Of a DNA stretch of 64,000 nucleotides, positions 23,161 to 34,084 are shown one piece after another (position 1 is the first letter of the stretch; each line of letters begins with the position of its first letter). Origin of the DNA: an uncultured Parabacteroides sp. (lineage in GTDB: Bacteria > Bacteroidota > Bacteroidia > Bacteroidales > Tannerellaceae); contig CAJTMR010000003.1 in assembly GCA_910577325.1 (NCBI GenBank), positions 1 through 64,000 of the forward strand, given 5' to 3'. Made by a program: the position numbers and the translations under genes. A model generated the notes under the pieces. The model worked only from the letters and a program-made list of their open reading frames with translations, ran no database searches and was not told the DNA's origin.

Positions 23161-25368
23161 ATGATTCAGACAGTTATCAAACGTGACGGACGTATCGTCG
23201 GATTTAACGAAGAAAAGATAGCAACCGCTATTCGCAAAGCGATGTTGCACACTGAAAACGGGGAAGACCGGGAACTGGTTCGCCAGATCACCGACCATAT
23301 TTCTTTCAAAGGTGACGCGCAGATGACTGTCGAAGCCATCCAAGACGCCGTCGAACTGGAACTAATGAACAGCAGCCGCAAAGATGTAGCACAGAAATTC
23401 ATTGCTTACCGCAATCAGCGCAGCATCGCCCGAAAGGCCAAGACACGCGATATGTTCTTGGAGATCATCAACATCAAATCAAACGACATCACCCGCGAGA
23501 ATGCCAACATGAATGCCGACACGCCCGCCGGTATGATGATGAAGTTCTCCAGCGAGACGACCAAGCCGTTCGTTGATGACTATCTGCTGAGTGAAGAGGT
23601 CAAAGAAGCGGTGGAAAACAACTACTTGCATATCCATGACAAAGATTATTATCCTACCAAGAGCCTCACATGCGTGCAACATCCGTTGGATCGCATCCTT
23701 AAATATGGTTTTTCAGCCGGACACGGCGAGTCACGTCCGGCAAAACGTATCGAGACAGCCAGTATCTTAGGTTGCATCTCGCTTGAAACAGCCCAAAACG
23801 AAATGCACGGTGGGCAGGCGATCCCGGCGTTCGATTTTTACTTGGCCCCTTACGTACGCAACAGCTTCATTGAGGAAATCAAAAACCTGGAAGAGTTGAA
23901 CGGACAGAATTATTCGTATCTGTATCAAAAAGAGTTGGATGATTACATTAGTTGCCCCTTGGACGGATTGAGCGGTGAAGAACGCATCGTTCAACATGCC
24001 GTCAACAAAACTGTAAGCCGCGTACACCAATCGATGGAAGCCTTTATACACAATATGAATACCATCCATTCGCGTGGAGGCAATCAGGTGGTATTCAGTT
24101 CTATCAACTACGGAACAGACACTTCGGCTGAAGGGCGTTGCATCATCCGCGAACTGTTGAAAAGTACATACCGTGGAGTCGGTAACGGCGAGACGGCCAT
24201 CTTCCCAATTCAAATATGGAAAAAAAAACGCGGAGTGAGCTATCTACCGGAAGACCGCAATTACGATCTTTACCAGCTTGCCTGCAAGGTGACGGCCCGC
24301 CGTTTCTTCCCGAACTTCCTCAACCTGGACGCGACATTCAACCAAAGCGAAGACTGGCGCGCCGACGACCCGAAACGCTACCTGCACGAAGTAGCCACAA
24401 TGGGATGCCGTACACGTGTATTCGAGAATCGTTTCGGCCCGAAAACGTCTATCGGCCGCGGTAATCTTTCTTTCTCGACAATTAATATCGTACGCCTTGC
24501 CATCGAATGTATGCAGATCGAAAACAAAGAGGAACGGGTCGCCCAATTCTTTGCCAAGCTCGACCGGATGTTGGACATAACCGCCCGTCAACTGCATGAA
24601 CGCATGAATTTCCAAAAAACAGCATACGCCAAACAATTCCCGCTGCTAATGTCGTCTCTTTGGCTGGGTAGCGAAAAATTGAAACAGAACGACACGATCG
24701 CCCCCGTGATCAACCAAGGGACATTGGGTATCGGCTTCATCGGCTTGGCGGAATGCCTGGTCGCCCTCACCGGTAAACACCACGGGGAAGATCCTGCATC
24801 TCAGGAATTGGGGTTGAAGATTGTCAGCTATATGCGAAACCGAGCCAATCAGTTCTCAGAGGAATACCAACATAATTACAGCATACTGGCAACGCCGGCC
24901 GAAGGCTTGTCGGGCAAGTTTACCCGCCGTGACCGTAATAAATTCGGTTCGTTGCCCAGTATCACAGACCGCGACTATTATACGAACTCCAACCATGTTC
25001 CGGTCTACTACAAATGCAGCGCCCGCCATAAAGCGGAAGTGGAAGCCCCCTACCACGAGATGACACGCGGAGGCCATATCTTTTATGTCGAAATGGATGG
25101 AGACGCAACCCATAACCCGGAAGTGATCATGCAGGTAGTCGACATGATGGACCGCTACGATATTGGTTATGGCTCTGTCAACCACAACCGCAACCGTTGT
25201 CTCGATTGCGGCTACGAAAATGCGGAAACCCATCTGGAAAAATGCCCGAAATGCGGCAGTACCCATCTCGACAAACTACAACGCATCACCGGCTATCTGG
25301 TCGGTACGACAGACCGATGGAACAATGCAAAACTCGCAGAACTGAACGATAGAGTCGTTCATAGTTGA
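23161..25368 (+). CDS. nrdD: Anaerobic ribonucleoside-triphosphate reductase
   Basis: 735 residues from the ATG at 23161 (start IQTVIKRDGRIVGFNEEKIA); an upstream in-frame ATG at 23056 would cross the promoter. The class III enzyme makes deoxynucleotides from NTPs without oxygen, using a glycyl radical. Residues 1-90 form the ATP-cone that senses dATP/ATP. The C-terminus has CLDCGYENAETHLEKCPKCG, the four zinc cysteines, followed by RITGYLVG, whose glycine carries the radical. The activase gene follows after 21 bp. Confidence 0.97.
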   Translation: MIQTVIKRDGRIVGFNEEKIATAIRKAMLHTENGEDRELVRQITDHISFKGDAQMTVEAIQDAVELELMNSSRKDVAQKFIAYRNQRSIARKAKTRDMFLEIINIKSNDITRENANMNADTPAGMMMKFSSETTKPFVDDYLLSEEVKEAVENNYLHIHDKDYYPTKSLTCVQHPLDRILKYGFSAGHGESRPAKRIETASILGCISLETAQNEMHGGQAIPAFDFYLAPYVRNSFIEEIKNLEELNGQNYSYLYQKELDDYISCPLDGLSGEERIVQHAVNKTVSRVHQSMEAFIHNMNTIHSRGGNQVVFSSINYGTDTSAEGRCIIRELLKSTYRGVGNGETAIFPIQIWKKKRGVSYLPEDRNYDLYQLACKVTARRFFPNFLNLDATFNQSEDWRADDPKRYLHEVATMGCRTRVFENRFGPKTSIGRGNLSFSTINIVRLAIECMQIENKEERVAQFFAKLDRMLDITARQLHERMNFQKTAYAKQFPLLMSSLWLGSEKLKQNDTIAPVINQGTLGIGFIGLAECLVALTGKHHGEDPASQELGLKIVSYMRNRANQFSEEYQHNYSILATPAEGLSGKFTRRDRNKFGSLPSITDRDYYTNSNHVPVYYKCSARHKAEVEAPYHEMTRGGHIFYVEMDGDATHNPEVIMQVVDMMDRYDIGYGSVNHNRNRCLDCGYENAETHLEKCPKCGSTHLDKLQRITGYLVGTTDRWNNAKLAELNDRVVHS

Positions 25369-25389
25369 AAAATAAAAGTTAGAAAACAC

Positions 25390-25890
25390 ATGATTTCCAT
25401 TATTGATATCATAGAAGATACGACGGTCGACGGTCCGGGATTCCGGACCGCGATCTATGCCGCAGGCTGCCCAAACGCTTGCCCGGGATGTCATAATCCC
25501 GAATCGTGGGATATAAGAAAAGGGAAACAAGTATCGACGGAAGAAATCCTAAGCAAGGTTCTGGCCGATGACTTCGCCAATGTGACCTTCAGCGGCGGCG
25601 ACCCCATGTTTCAACCGGAAGGTTTCACCAAACTGGCGCAGGCTATTAAAGAAAAAAGCCGGAAAAACATCTGGTGTTATACCGGCTATACGTTTGAACG
25701 TCTATTGAACAATCCGCAACAAGCAGAACTGCTCAAATACATTGATGTATTAGTAGACGGCAAATTCAAACAAACTCTACGCGATGAAAGCCTCCTCTTC
25801 CGTGGCAGCAGTAACCAACGCCTGATCGACGTCAAAGCCTCCTTAAAAAACAACAAGGTGGTCTGCCTGACATTAAATTACGATATTTAA
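25390..25890 (+). CDS. nrdG: Anaerobic ribonucleotide reductase activating protein
   Basis: 166 residues, a short radical-SAM enzyme that makes the glycyl radical on NrdD. The cluster-binding motif is GCPNACPGCHNPESWD (C-x3-C-x2-C, about 28-43) and FSGGDPMFQ is the SAM-contact region. Co-transcribed with nrdD. The 205 bp to the next gene contain a small GC-rich open stretch (25911-25994) of unknown origin. Confidence 0.95.
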   Translation: MISIIDIIEDTTVDGPGFRTAIYAAGCPNACPGCHNPESWDIRKGKQVSTEEILSKVLADDFANVTFSGGDPMFQPEGFTKLAQAIKEKSRKNIWCYTGYTFERLLNNPQQAELLKYIDVLVDGKFKQTLRDESLLFRGSSNQRLIDVKASLKNNKVVCLTLNYDI

Positions 25891-26095
25891 CATGAGTTCG
25901 ATATAACATCCTGTTACCATCCGATACACTCGCCGCGCTGGCGGAGTTTCCCGAGTTCTTCCTCAAGGTGTTACCGGCGGTCTTGGCCATATAACGGCAA
26001 AAGACCTGCTTTCCCGCACAAACCCATATATTAGATCCGTACTATTCAAATCGGCATTCCTTATTTACAAAGGTAGAGTACTTCAAATAATAATA

Positions 26096-27184
26096 TTATC
26101 CGACAATCCATTTCCCCCCCGGCATAAGCGAAATAACCTTTGTCGCCACGAAACAGCAGATAAACGTACATACCGCAATGGCAGGTATGGCGGCAACAGT
26201 AGGTAGTGGCAGGACAGACTTGAACACCATGACCCATAAACCGAGCCAAAAGATATGCATCAGATACATACCATAGCTAAGTCGCGAGATTTCCATGACG
26301 AATCGTGGAGTTTTTGGAAGTTCAATACAACTGAACATTAGAAACGAACCGGTCGTGAGAAGCACACAATTGATGGTGCAGAAAGCCCACCCTATTTCCA
26401 GTACAGGTGTAGGAAGGATTTCTCCAGGTACGGCTTGCACATAGAACGAGTAAATAGTCAACACTGCCCCGACAACCATAAAAACTGTTCCGGCTATAAA
26501 ACGTTTGGAACGGTTCCAGGCCAGATGAACATGTATGTAATGAGCGAGCACAAGATAACCCAAATAACCGGAAAAGTACCATAGCATGTGGTATTCGTTC
26601 CAAAAACATTGCCCCCACACTTCCCCACACCAACGATTCAAATACGGCATGCAGGTCGACAACAGGAATAGCCCGATAAAGAAACGTTCTTCTTTAGCCG
26701 TCGCTTTCTCCAACCAAGGCGAAACGACAGGGATGAACAAATAGATACTGATCAAGGGGTACATGAACCACAAATGCCCGGCCAAGGTCGGAAAGTTCAG
26801 GAATATCCGAGACAAATCCTTGAATGAAGTCGCCTCATCGATCTGCCCCCATAACATCGGTAAGGTACTGTAGAGTATCATAAATATGAAAAAAGGCGGC
26901 AAGATACGGATACAACGCCGACGGTAGAATTGCCACATGCTCTGCCCTTCTTTCATAGGAACAAGAAGAAAAGCGGAGACAATCATAAACAAGGGCACAG
27001 CCATACGCGAGAACCCATCGTACAAAGATACCCAAAGCCGGTCTGTCTCATTCGCCAAAAAAGCTTGTGGTCCCACCATATCTGTCGAGCCGGGAGCACC
27101 GTAAAAGTTTTCACTGGCGTGGACGATCATGACGAGAAAACACGCGAACACGCGTACATAATCCAAAAAAATTATGCGTTTCAT
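26096..27184 (-). CDS. Membrane acyltransferase (acyltransferase_3 family)
   Basis: 362 residues with about ten membrane segments. The N-terminus FLDYVRVFACFLVMIVHASE has the Arg and catalytic His typical of the family, which moves acetyl or other acyl groups onto surface sugars or peptidoglycan. The acceptor cannot be told. It is a single gene, divergent from the FecR-SusC-SusD genes, with 211 bp between them; no tight link to that system is evident. Confidence 0.85.
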   Translation of the reverse strand: MKRIIFLDYVRVFACFLVMIVHASENFYGAPGSTDMVGPQAFLANETDRLWVSLYDGFSRMAVPLFMIVSAFLLVPMKEGQSMWQFYRRRCIRILPPFFIFMILYSTLPMLWGQIDEATSFKDLSRIFLNFPTLAGHLWFMYPLISIYLFIPVVSPWLEKATAKEERFFIGLFLLSTCMPYLNRWCGEVWGQCFWNEYHMLWYFSGYLGYLVLAHYIHVHLAWNRSKRFIAGTVFMVVGAVLTIYSFYVQAVPGEILPTPVLEIGWAFCTINCVLLTTGSFLMFSCIELPKTPRFVMEISRLSYGMYLMHIFWLGLWVMVFKSVLPLPTVAAIPAIAVCTFICCFVATKVISLMPGGKWIVG

Positions 27185-27395
27185 TTTTAATCAATAATTA
27201 TATAAATAATAATCAAGTCGGCACTCTTTATTGTGAAAAAACCATACAAATCCACAAATACTGCTTACCCGAAAGCAAATATAGGAAAAAAAGAAGGTTC
27301 CCGAGAAGGATAAGCACAATTACTTTAACCGTATTTAACATATAAAATAGGGCCATTCCAACCATTCTTGCGTCTTATCACAAAACTATATAAAA

Positions 27396-28607
27396 ATGGA
27401 AGAGCAGCAACACAAAAAGACAGCAGACCAGTTGATACACGACAACTCTTTTATTATATGGTGTTTATGCCCAACCAAGGAATCAGATAAGCAATGGATA
27501 GAAAACTATTTGTCGGTTTATCCTGAAGAAGCGGAGACATTGAAGCAAGCCAAAGAAAAAGTTTGTCGACTCAAATTCAACCATACACAACTTTCTCTTA
27601 CGGAAAAAATTGCATTGAAAAACAGAATTTTGAGTGATTACGAAAAACATCGTAAGATCCGGTACATCAGGTTAGGCAGGCAATTCGCGGCAGCCTGCTT
27701 ATTCGTATTCTGCCTTTCAGGAACTTTATATTGGCATTTCTTACGGGAAGAACCTGTGCAAAAGGTAGACATTCCTATATTAGCTGAAATCAGGCCGGAC
27801 CCGGAGCAAAAGGAAATCGAACTCCATTTGTCAAAGGAAAAAATCAAAGTCACGGACAATTCGACAATCTCCATAGACAAAAAAGGGAACATTCAAGTAA
27901 CCGAAATAGAAAGAAAAACCGTCAATCAAACTCCCCCTCCTGAACAACAGGGGGAAAAGAGACATTTCAACAGATTGAGTGTTCCTAATGGACGTCGGTC
28001 TTCATTGATATTGTCCGACGGGACAAAAGTGTGGGTCAATTCAGGAACGATATTGCAATTCCCCGAAACATTCGAAAAAGAGAAAAGAACTCTTTATGTC
28101 AACGGAGAAATTTACATCGAAGTAGCAAAAGACCCTCACTGGCCTTTTTATCTCAAGACAGACCAGATGGAGGTCGAAGTTTTAGGAACGTCTTTCGGTA
28201 TTACGGCATACGGAGACGAGCCTTCCCAAGCCGTTATACTGAAAGAGGGAAGCGTATCTGTCAGGAACGGCAAAGGGGACAGGCAGACAATCCGGCCTAA
28301 TCAATGCCTGACGGTTGAAGGCGAGGCTATGACGGTCAAGGAGGTCGACATTTATGATTACATCTCATGGATAAATGGTACGCTTCAATTCCATGAGAAA
28401 AACCTGCAAGATGTATTACGCAGTTTGGCACGCTACTATCGGGTACAATTTGACTGTCCTACCGATATCGGGCAGATAAAGTGTTCGGGGAATTTAGTCT
28501 TGTTCGATGACATCAACCAAATTTTACAAACACTTCAACAGACCTTGTCCGTTTCTTTCAGTCATCATGAAAAAACAATAAAAGTAGAATTTATTCATAA
28601 ACAATAA
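27396..28607 (+). CDS. FecR-type anti-sigma factor
   Basis: 403 residues. An N-terminal cytoplasmic sigma-binding part (1-85), one membrane segment (about 88-108, FAAACLFVFCLSGTLYW), then the periplasmic FecR domain (about 190-290, with FNRLSVPNGRRSSLILSDGT and VEVLGTSFGI) and a C-terminal STN-like domain (about 320-400, FHEKNLQDVLRSLARYYRV). FecR proteins pass the signal from a TonB-dependent transducer to an ECF sigma factor. The receptor follows directly. The likely sigma factor is not upstream as usual but downstream of susD at 34161-34697. Confidence 0.9.
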   Translation: MEEQQHKKTADQLIHDNSFIIWCLCPTKESDKQWIENYLSVYPEEAETLKQAKEKVCRLKFNHTQLSLTEKIALKNRILSDYEKHRKIRYIRLGRQFAAACLFVFCLSGTLYWHFLREEPVQKVDIPILAEIRPDPEQKEIELHLSKEKIKVTDNSTISIDKKGNIQVTEIERKTVNQTPPPEQQGEKRHFNRLSVPNGRRSSLILSDGTKVWVNSGTILQFPETFEKEKRTLYVNGEIYIEVAKDPHWPFYLKTDQMEVEVLGTSFGITAYGDEPSQAVILKEGSVSVRNGKGDRQTIRPNQCLTVEGEAMTVKEVDIYDYISWINGTLQFHEKNLQDVLRSLARYYRVQFDCPTDIGQIKCSGNLVLFDDINQILQTLQQTLSVSFSHHEKTIKVEFIHKQ

Positions 28608-28703
28608 AAAAGAATGCCTATGAGAGAACATACAGAACAAATTTAAATCAGGGCCAAACATTTGGCAATACGAATTATGAAATTTCAAATAATTTATACT
28701 ACC

Positions 28704-31700
28704 ATGAATTATCAAAAATTTAAACGGAATTTATGTACGGCTTGCGCAACAGCAAGCCTGTTTCTGATTCCCGCTCCTCAGCTTTGGGCGGGATCATCCT
28801 ACGCGCAATCGACGCGTTTGTCATTGGAGCTATCCAACGCAACGATCAGCGATGTTTTCGCATCCGTGGAGAAAAATAGCGAATATCGTTTCTTCTATTC
28901 CGATGCAATTCGTCTCGAACTGCATCGGAATGTTGATGTTAACATCAAACATAGAACCATCGACCAGATCTTGTCGGAAGTTCTGAAAGACACGAATCTA
29001 TCCTATATCCTCAATGACCGTCAAGTAATGATCGTCCGCAAAGAGGAAAACACACAACAGGCGGACAAGATTTCGATCAACGGTACTGTCCGCGATGCCC
29101 AGCAAGAACCGCTACCCGGTGTCAACGTATTGGTCAAAGGCACGACCATCGGTACGACAACCGACATCGATGGTAACTACTTCATCAATGTCCCTAACAA
29201 AAATGCGATACTTGTTTTCAGCTACATCGGCTTCGAACCACAAGAAGTAAAGGTCGGAGGACAAATCAACATCAATGTCAATATGTCCGAAGAGTCGAAC
29301 AGCTTGGAAGAAGTGGTGGTAGTCGGCTACGGTTCTCAAAAAAGAGCATCTGTTGTCGGTTCCATCACCGCCATTGAGCCGGGGCAATTGCAACAAGGTA
29401 CAACCCGCGCTGTTTCCAACAATCTGGCCGGACAGTTGGCCGGTGTGATTGCCGTACAGCGTAGCGGCGAACCGGGGGCCGACGGTTCGGACTTCTGGAT
29501 TCGAGGAATCTCTTCGTTCAAAGGAACAGGCGTTTCCCCATTAGTGCTGGTTGACGGTATCGAACGTACGCTGGACGACTTGTCGGCAGCCGAAATCGAA
29601 TCATTTTCCGTACTGAAAGATGCTGCTGCAAGTGCCGTATATGGTGTACGAGGCGCAAACGGCGTCATCATCGTAAAAACGAAACGCGGACAACTTGGAA
29701 AGCCGAAAGTCGATTTCCACATGGAACAGGGGTTCACCCAGCCGACGCGCTTGCCCAAATATATCGGTTCGGCAGACTACCTCGCGTTAATGGACGAGCT
29801 TTATATGGATGCCGGAAACCCGAATCCACTTTACGGGGAAGACAAAATCAACAACTACCGCAACGGGGTGGATCCGGAATTATATCCGAATATTAATTGG
29901 TTGGACGCCGTATCAAAAGATGTGGCTTCAAATACGCGTGGCGACCTGACAATTACCGGCGGTAGCGACATCTTGCGCTATGCCTTGGTCGCTTCCTATT
30001 ATGGCGAACGGGGTATCTTCGTCCGCGACAAAAGCAAAGATTGGGATTCCTCCACGCGCCTGAACAAATACAATATCCGTTCAAATGTGGATATCAATGT
30101 CACGAAAACCACCATCGTGGGAATCAGTATCGGCGGATATCTACAAGAACAGAACGGCATGGCCGTCAGCGGACAAGATGTTTGGAACCACGCGTTCGAA
30201 ACGCCTCCTTTCGTCCACCCCGTACAATATTCGGGAGGACGCGATGTCCGTGTATCTCAACGTACCAACCCGTGGGCTGAAGCGACACAACACGGTTATC
30301 AGACTACATCCAGTTCCAAAGTCGAGTCCCTTTTCTCACTCGAACAAGATCTTAAGTTCATCACACCTGGATTAAAAATCAAAGGATTGTTCTCTTTCGA
30401 TCGTTATTCACAATCATGGGTAAAGCGCCACCGCACGCCCACCTACTACAATCCGGCTACAGGCCGCGACGAGGAGGGTAACTTGCTCCTTAGCGTCGGC
30501 ACGGACGGACAGGAATTTCTCGATACCGAAAACAAAGGCGAATGGGGAAACAAGGCGACTTATCTGGAAGGTAATATAACATACGACCGCACATTCGACG
30601 GGAAACATGCTGTCAATGCTATGTTCCTTTACAATCAGCGCGACTATCAGGATGGCAATGTCGTTCCATTCCGCCGCATGGGGATCGCCGGCCGTGCTTC
30701 CTATACGTACGATAACCGCTACATCGCCGAGTTTAACTTCGGTTACAATGGTTCGGAAAACTTCACGAAAGGCAACCGCTTCGGTTTCTTCCCTTCCGTA
30801 GCTGTCGGTTATATGCTTTCTGAAGAAAAGTTCATGGAGAAATACAAAGACACGTTCTCCAAAATCAAATTCCGTGCTTCTTGGGGTCTGACAGGTAACG
30901 ACCAATTGGACGGGCGCCGTTTCGCTTTCCTGCCGACCATCGATACGGACGGTGAATACAACTGGGGCGTCAACAACGATTACCACCGTGCATCTCGCTT
31001 TGAAGGCGAATTTGGCGTGACAAACCTGACATGGGAAACTGTCGAAAAACTAAATGTCGGTACGGAAATCGGACTCTGGAACGCAGTGGAACTGCAAGTG
31101 GACTGGTTCAAGGAGCAACGTCGCGACATTTTCATGCAGCGTAACAACATCCCGTCGGCTGCCGGATTCCGGAAAACGCCGTGGGCGAATTTCGGAAAGG
31201 TGGACAATACCGGCGTTGACCTGTCGTTGACCTACAACCAGCAGATAACAAAAGACCTGCATGTGGGTGTACGCAGCACATTCACCTATGCACACAACAC
31301 GGTCGTCGAAATGGATGAACCGCTTGGCATCCTCGGCACAAACCGCCAGCACACGGGACATCGCGTAAACGAACTGTTCGGACTGGTGGCAGACGGGCTT
31401 TTCACCGAAGACGATTTCACGACCAACGAAAAAGGTGAACAGGTTCTAAAAGAAGGCATCCCATCACATACGTTCAATAGCGTACGTCCGGGTGACATCA
31501 AATATGTGGATATCGACGGCGACGGCTCGATCACAAGCAAAGACGAAGTAGCAATGGGCGGCACAGTCAATCCGGAAATCGTCTACGGTTTCGGCGCTAC
31601 GGCCCGCTACAAACAGGTTGATTTCAATGTGTTCTTCCAAGGTAACGGTAAAACCTACCGCTTCATCGGCGGGGTAGCTTCAAACTTCCTTCCGGGGGCA

Positions 31701-32063
31701 TCACAAGGTACGATGGGTAACATCTTGACAAACTACAATGACCGCTGGACATCGGAAAATCCGAATGAAGACGCATTCTATCCCCGTTTAAGCTACGGAG
31801 TGAACACGAACAACAGCCAAAACTCGACCTGGTGGCTGCGCAATATGAGCATGCTCCGAATGAAAGACATCGAAGTGGGCTATACGTTCCCAAAACGTTG
31901 GATGGGCAAGATCGGATTGGAAAACATCCGTCTCTATGCCAAAGGTTCCAATCTGCTCACTTTCTCGGCGTTCGATCTTTGGGATCCGGAACTTGACACG
32001 CAGAACGGTGCGAAGTACCCGATCATGAAGTCCGTTTCGTTCGGTATCAACGTGAATTTCTAA
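28704..32063 (+). CDS. SusC-like TonB-dependent receptor with STN signalling domain
   Basis: 1119 residues from the ATG at 28704; the frame reaches 28662. After the signal peptide come an STN domain (about 45-100, LSLELSNATISDVFASVEKN), a carboxypeptidase-regulatory-like domain (about 122-190, NGTVRDAQQEPLPGVNVLV), a TonB-box/plug region (EEVVVVGYGSQKRASVVGSI, then plug to about 330) and the barrel ending in GINVNF. The STN domain means it also signals to FecR and the ECF sigma. With the SusD lipoprotein it imports a glycan or other large nutrient; no enzymes next to it tell which. Confidence 0.93.
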   Translation: MNYQKFKRNLCTACATASLFLIPAPQLWAGSSYAQSTRLSLELSNATISDVFASVEKNSEYRFFYSDAIRLELHRNVDVNIKHRTIDQILSEVLKDTNLSYILNDRQVMIVRKEENTQQADKISINGTVRDAQQEPLPGVNVLVKGTTIGTTTDIDGNYFINVPNKNAILVFSYIGFEPQEVKVGGQININVNMSEESNSLEEVVVVGYGSQKRASVVGSITAIEPGQLQQGTTRAVSNNLAGQLAGVIAVQRSGEPGADGSDFWIRGISSFKGTGVSPLVLVDGIERTLDDLSAAEIESFSVLKDAAASAVYGVRGANGVIIVKTKRGQLGKPKVDFHMEQGFTQPTRLPKYIGSADYLALMDELYMDAGNPNPLYGEDKINNYRNGVDPELYPNINWLDAVSKDVASNTRGDLTITGGSDILRYALVASYYGERGIFVRDKSKDWDSSTRLNKYNIRSNVDINVTKTTIVGISIGGYLQEQNGMAVSGQDVWNHAFETPPFVHPVQYSGGRDVRVSQRTNPWAEATQHGYQTTSSSKVESLFSLEQDLKFITPGLKIKGLFSFDRYSQSWVKRHRTPTYYNPATGRDEEGNLLLSVGTDGQEFLDTENKGEWGNKATYLEGNITYDRTFDGKHAVNAMFLYNQRDYQDGNVVPFRRMGIAGRASYTYDNRYIAEFNFGYNGSENFTKGNRFGFFPSVAVGYMLSEEKFMEKYKDTFSKIKFRASWGLTGNDQLDGRRFAFLPTIDTDGEYNWGVNNDYHRASRFEGEFGVTNLTWETVEKLNVGTEIGLWNAVELQVDWFKEQRRDIFMQRNNIPSAAGFRKTPWANFGKVDNTGVDLSLTYNQQITKDLHVGVRSTFTYAHNTVVEMDEPLGILGTNRQHTGHRVNELFGLVADGLFTEDDFTTNEKGEQVLKEGIPSHTFNSVRPGDIKYVDIDGDGSITSKDEVAMGGTVNPEIVYGFGATARYKQVDFNVFFQGNGKTYRFIGGVASNFLPGASQGTMGNILTNYNDRWTSENPNEDAFYPRLSYGVNTNNSQNSTWWLRNMSMLRMKDIEVGYTFPKRWMGKIGLENIRLYAKGSNLLTFSAFDLWDPELDTQNGAKYPIMKSVSFGINVNF

Positions 32064-32093
32064 TTTGATTTTTTATGTTTAATAGATAAGAAA

Positions 32094-34052
32094 ATGAAAC
32101 TGTTTAAATATATAGCACTTGCTTTTTCAAGCCTTTTCATGTGCGGTTGTGCAGACTACTTGGACAATGCTCCGGACGACACACTGACAATGGAAATGGT
32201 CTTTAATGACAGGACTCGTACAGAAGACTGGCTCTCCGGGGTCTACAATCGCGTACCCGATACCTACTGGGACTATGTACGCGTTTGGGGATACGACTCA
32301 ATGGGCGATGATCTCGACCCCTCACAGCGCTGGTATCAGTGGTGGGGTAATTCTTTGAACTTCATCGTCGGTCAATGGTTCACCAGTTCGACTTGGGATG
32401 CTGCCATTTGGAGTGCGAACCCGATCCGCATCCGTTCGGCCTACCTCTTCATCGAGAATGCCCATGCCCTACCTGACCAAGGAGTGAGCGAAGCCAACAT
32501 CGAACGGATGAAGAACGAATGCCGCTTCCTGATCGCCTATTATTACTGGCAACTAATCGAAGCATACGGTAGCGTGCCTTTCTTCGACAGCTTGGCGGAT
32601 GTAAACGATCCGAACCTGATGCGCGGGCAGATGCCTTTCGACGAAATGGTCGACTGGATCGATGCACAATTGGTCGACCTTTCCAAGAAACTCCCGACTT
32701 CGTACCTAAGCGAGTCCACTCAGTTTTATGGACGTGCCACATCCATCATGTGTCTTGCCGTCCGTGCCCGGATGCTACTCTTTGCCGCCAGCCCGTTGGT
32801 AAACGGTAACGAATGGTATGCCGGATTCAAGAATAAAGACGACAAGTTCCGTTTCAGCCAGTCTTACGATGCAGGCAAGTGGAAGCGAGCAGCCGATGCT
32901 TGCCGCGAGTTGATCGATGCTGCACATGCTGCGGGCCACGATCTGGTACGCGAATACAATAAAGACGGCAGTATCGACCCGTTCATGTCTTGCTATAACG
33001 TTTTCTTCCGTCGTGGCGATGACAATCCGGAAGCACTTTTCGTACGTTCCGATTCCCAATACGGAGAGTTTGAAAAGCACTGTACTCCACGTGGCGCGTC
33101 AGGTAACGGCGGTATGGGCGTTTACCAGACATTGGTCGACGCTTTCGCAATGAAAGACGGTCAACATCCGATCACCGGCTATGAAGGCAGCTATGCCAAA
33201 CCGGTCATCAACCCGAAATCCGGTTATACGGAACGTGGTTTCTCATCACAGAAAGATATTCGCAAAACCAAGTATAACCTCTATCGCGGTTGTCCGGGAG
33301 CAACGGTTGACTCGGTCGGAGCCGACGGATGCACATACAATCAAGTAGCTGCACCGGGTACCTATAATATGTACGTAGACCGTGAACCACGTTTCTATCT
33401 GACCGTGATGTGGAACCGCCAATGGTATCACCAAGCCAACCGCGAAACGCAGATGATGAACAACGAACAGGACGGTGGTCCTACACATGACGCTCCGCAA
33501 AACGGATACTTGAACCGGAAAAAAGTGTCGCTCGATCAAAACAGCCGTAACGGCATCCACCCGTATCGCCCGTGTGTCCTTTATCGTTTGGGCGAAGCCT
33601 ATCTGAACTATGCCGAAGCTTTGAACGAATCTGACCCGGGAAATCCCGACATATTGAAGTATCTGAATCTGATTCGCGAACGTGCCGGAGTTCCTCAATA
33701 CGGAACCGGAAAAGACAGTAATGGCTTCGACAAAGTTCCGTTGAACGGTCAGGAGGAAGTACGGGAAGCTATCCGCCACGAACGTCGCGTAGAACTCTGC
33801 TGTGAAAACGGCTTGCGCTATTTGGACCTGCGCCGCTGGAAGATAGCCGAAGAAACACTTAATCAACCTATGTACGGCATGAACTTCGGCGGAACGGAAA
33901 TATCAGACGACACAAACAATCCGAACGCGTTCTTTGTGCGCACGCAGTATATCAAACGTGTCTATGAACGCAAGTTCTACTGGTATCCGATCTACCAAGA
34001 ACAGATAGATAAGGACCCGACACTTACCCAAGCTCCATTCTGGGATGATTAA
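32094..34052 (+). CDS. SusD/RagB-like nutrient-binding lipoprotein
   Basis: 652 residues, 30 bp after susC. Lipoprotein signal with FMCGC near Cys19. Several TPR-type helices carry the fold (ECRFLIAYYYWQLIEAYGSV near 145) and the C-terminal NEVRxAIRHERRVELC-like segment (REAIRHERRVELCCENGLR) is typical of SusD. It caps the SusC barrel on the cell surface. A long hairpin follows. Confidence 0.93.
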   Translation: MKLFKYIALAFSSLFMCGCADYLDNAPDDTLTMEMVFNDRTRTEDWLSGVYNRVPDTYWDYVRVWGYDSMGDDLDPSQRWYQWWGNSLNFIVGQWFTSSTWDAAIWSANPIRIRSAYLFIENAHALPDQGVSEANIERMKNECRFLIAYYYWQLIEAYGSVPFFDSLADVNDPNLMRGQMPFDEMVDWIDAQLVDLSKKLPTSYLSESTQFYGRATSIMCLAVRARMLLFAASPLVNGNEWYAGFKNKDDKFRFSQSYDAGKWKRAADACRELIDAAHAAGHDLVREYNKDGSIDPFMSCYNVFFRRGDDNPEALFVRSDSQYGEFEKHCTPRGASGNGGMGVYQTLVDAFAMKDGQHPITGYEGSYAKPVINPKSGYTERGFSSQKDIRKTKYNLYRGCPGATVDSVGADGCTYNQVAAPGTYNMYVDREPRFYLTVMWNRQWYHQANRETQMMNNEQDGGPTHDAPQNGYLNRKKVSLDQNSRNGIHPYRPCVLYRLGEAYLNYAEALNESDPGNPDILKYLNLIRERAGVPQYGTGKDSNGFDKVPLNGQEEVREAIRHERRVELCCENGLRYLDLRRWKIAEETLNQPMYGMNFGGTEISDDTNNPNAFFVRTQYIKRVYERKFYWYPIYQEQIDKDPTLTQAPFWDD

Positions 34053-34084
34053 ATCAGGTAAAAGTATACATTCATAAATACGGT

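Noticed and set aside
28662..28703. Upstream start of the SusC-like receptor
   Set aside because: The additional 14 residues precede a normal signal peptide starting at the ATG at 28704.
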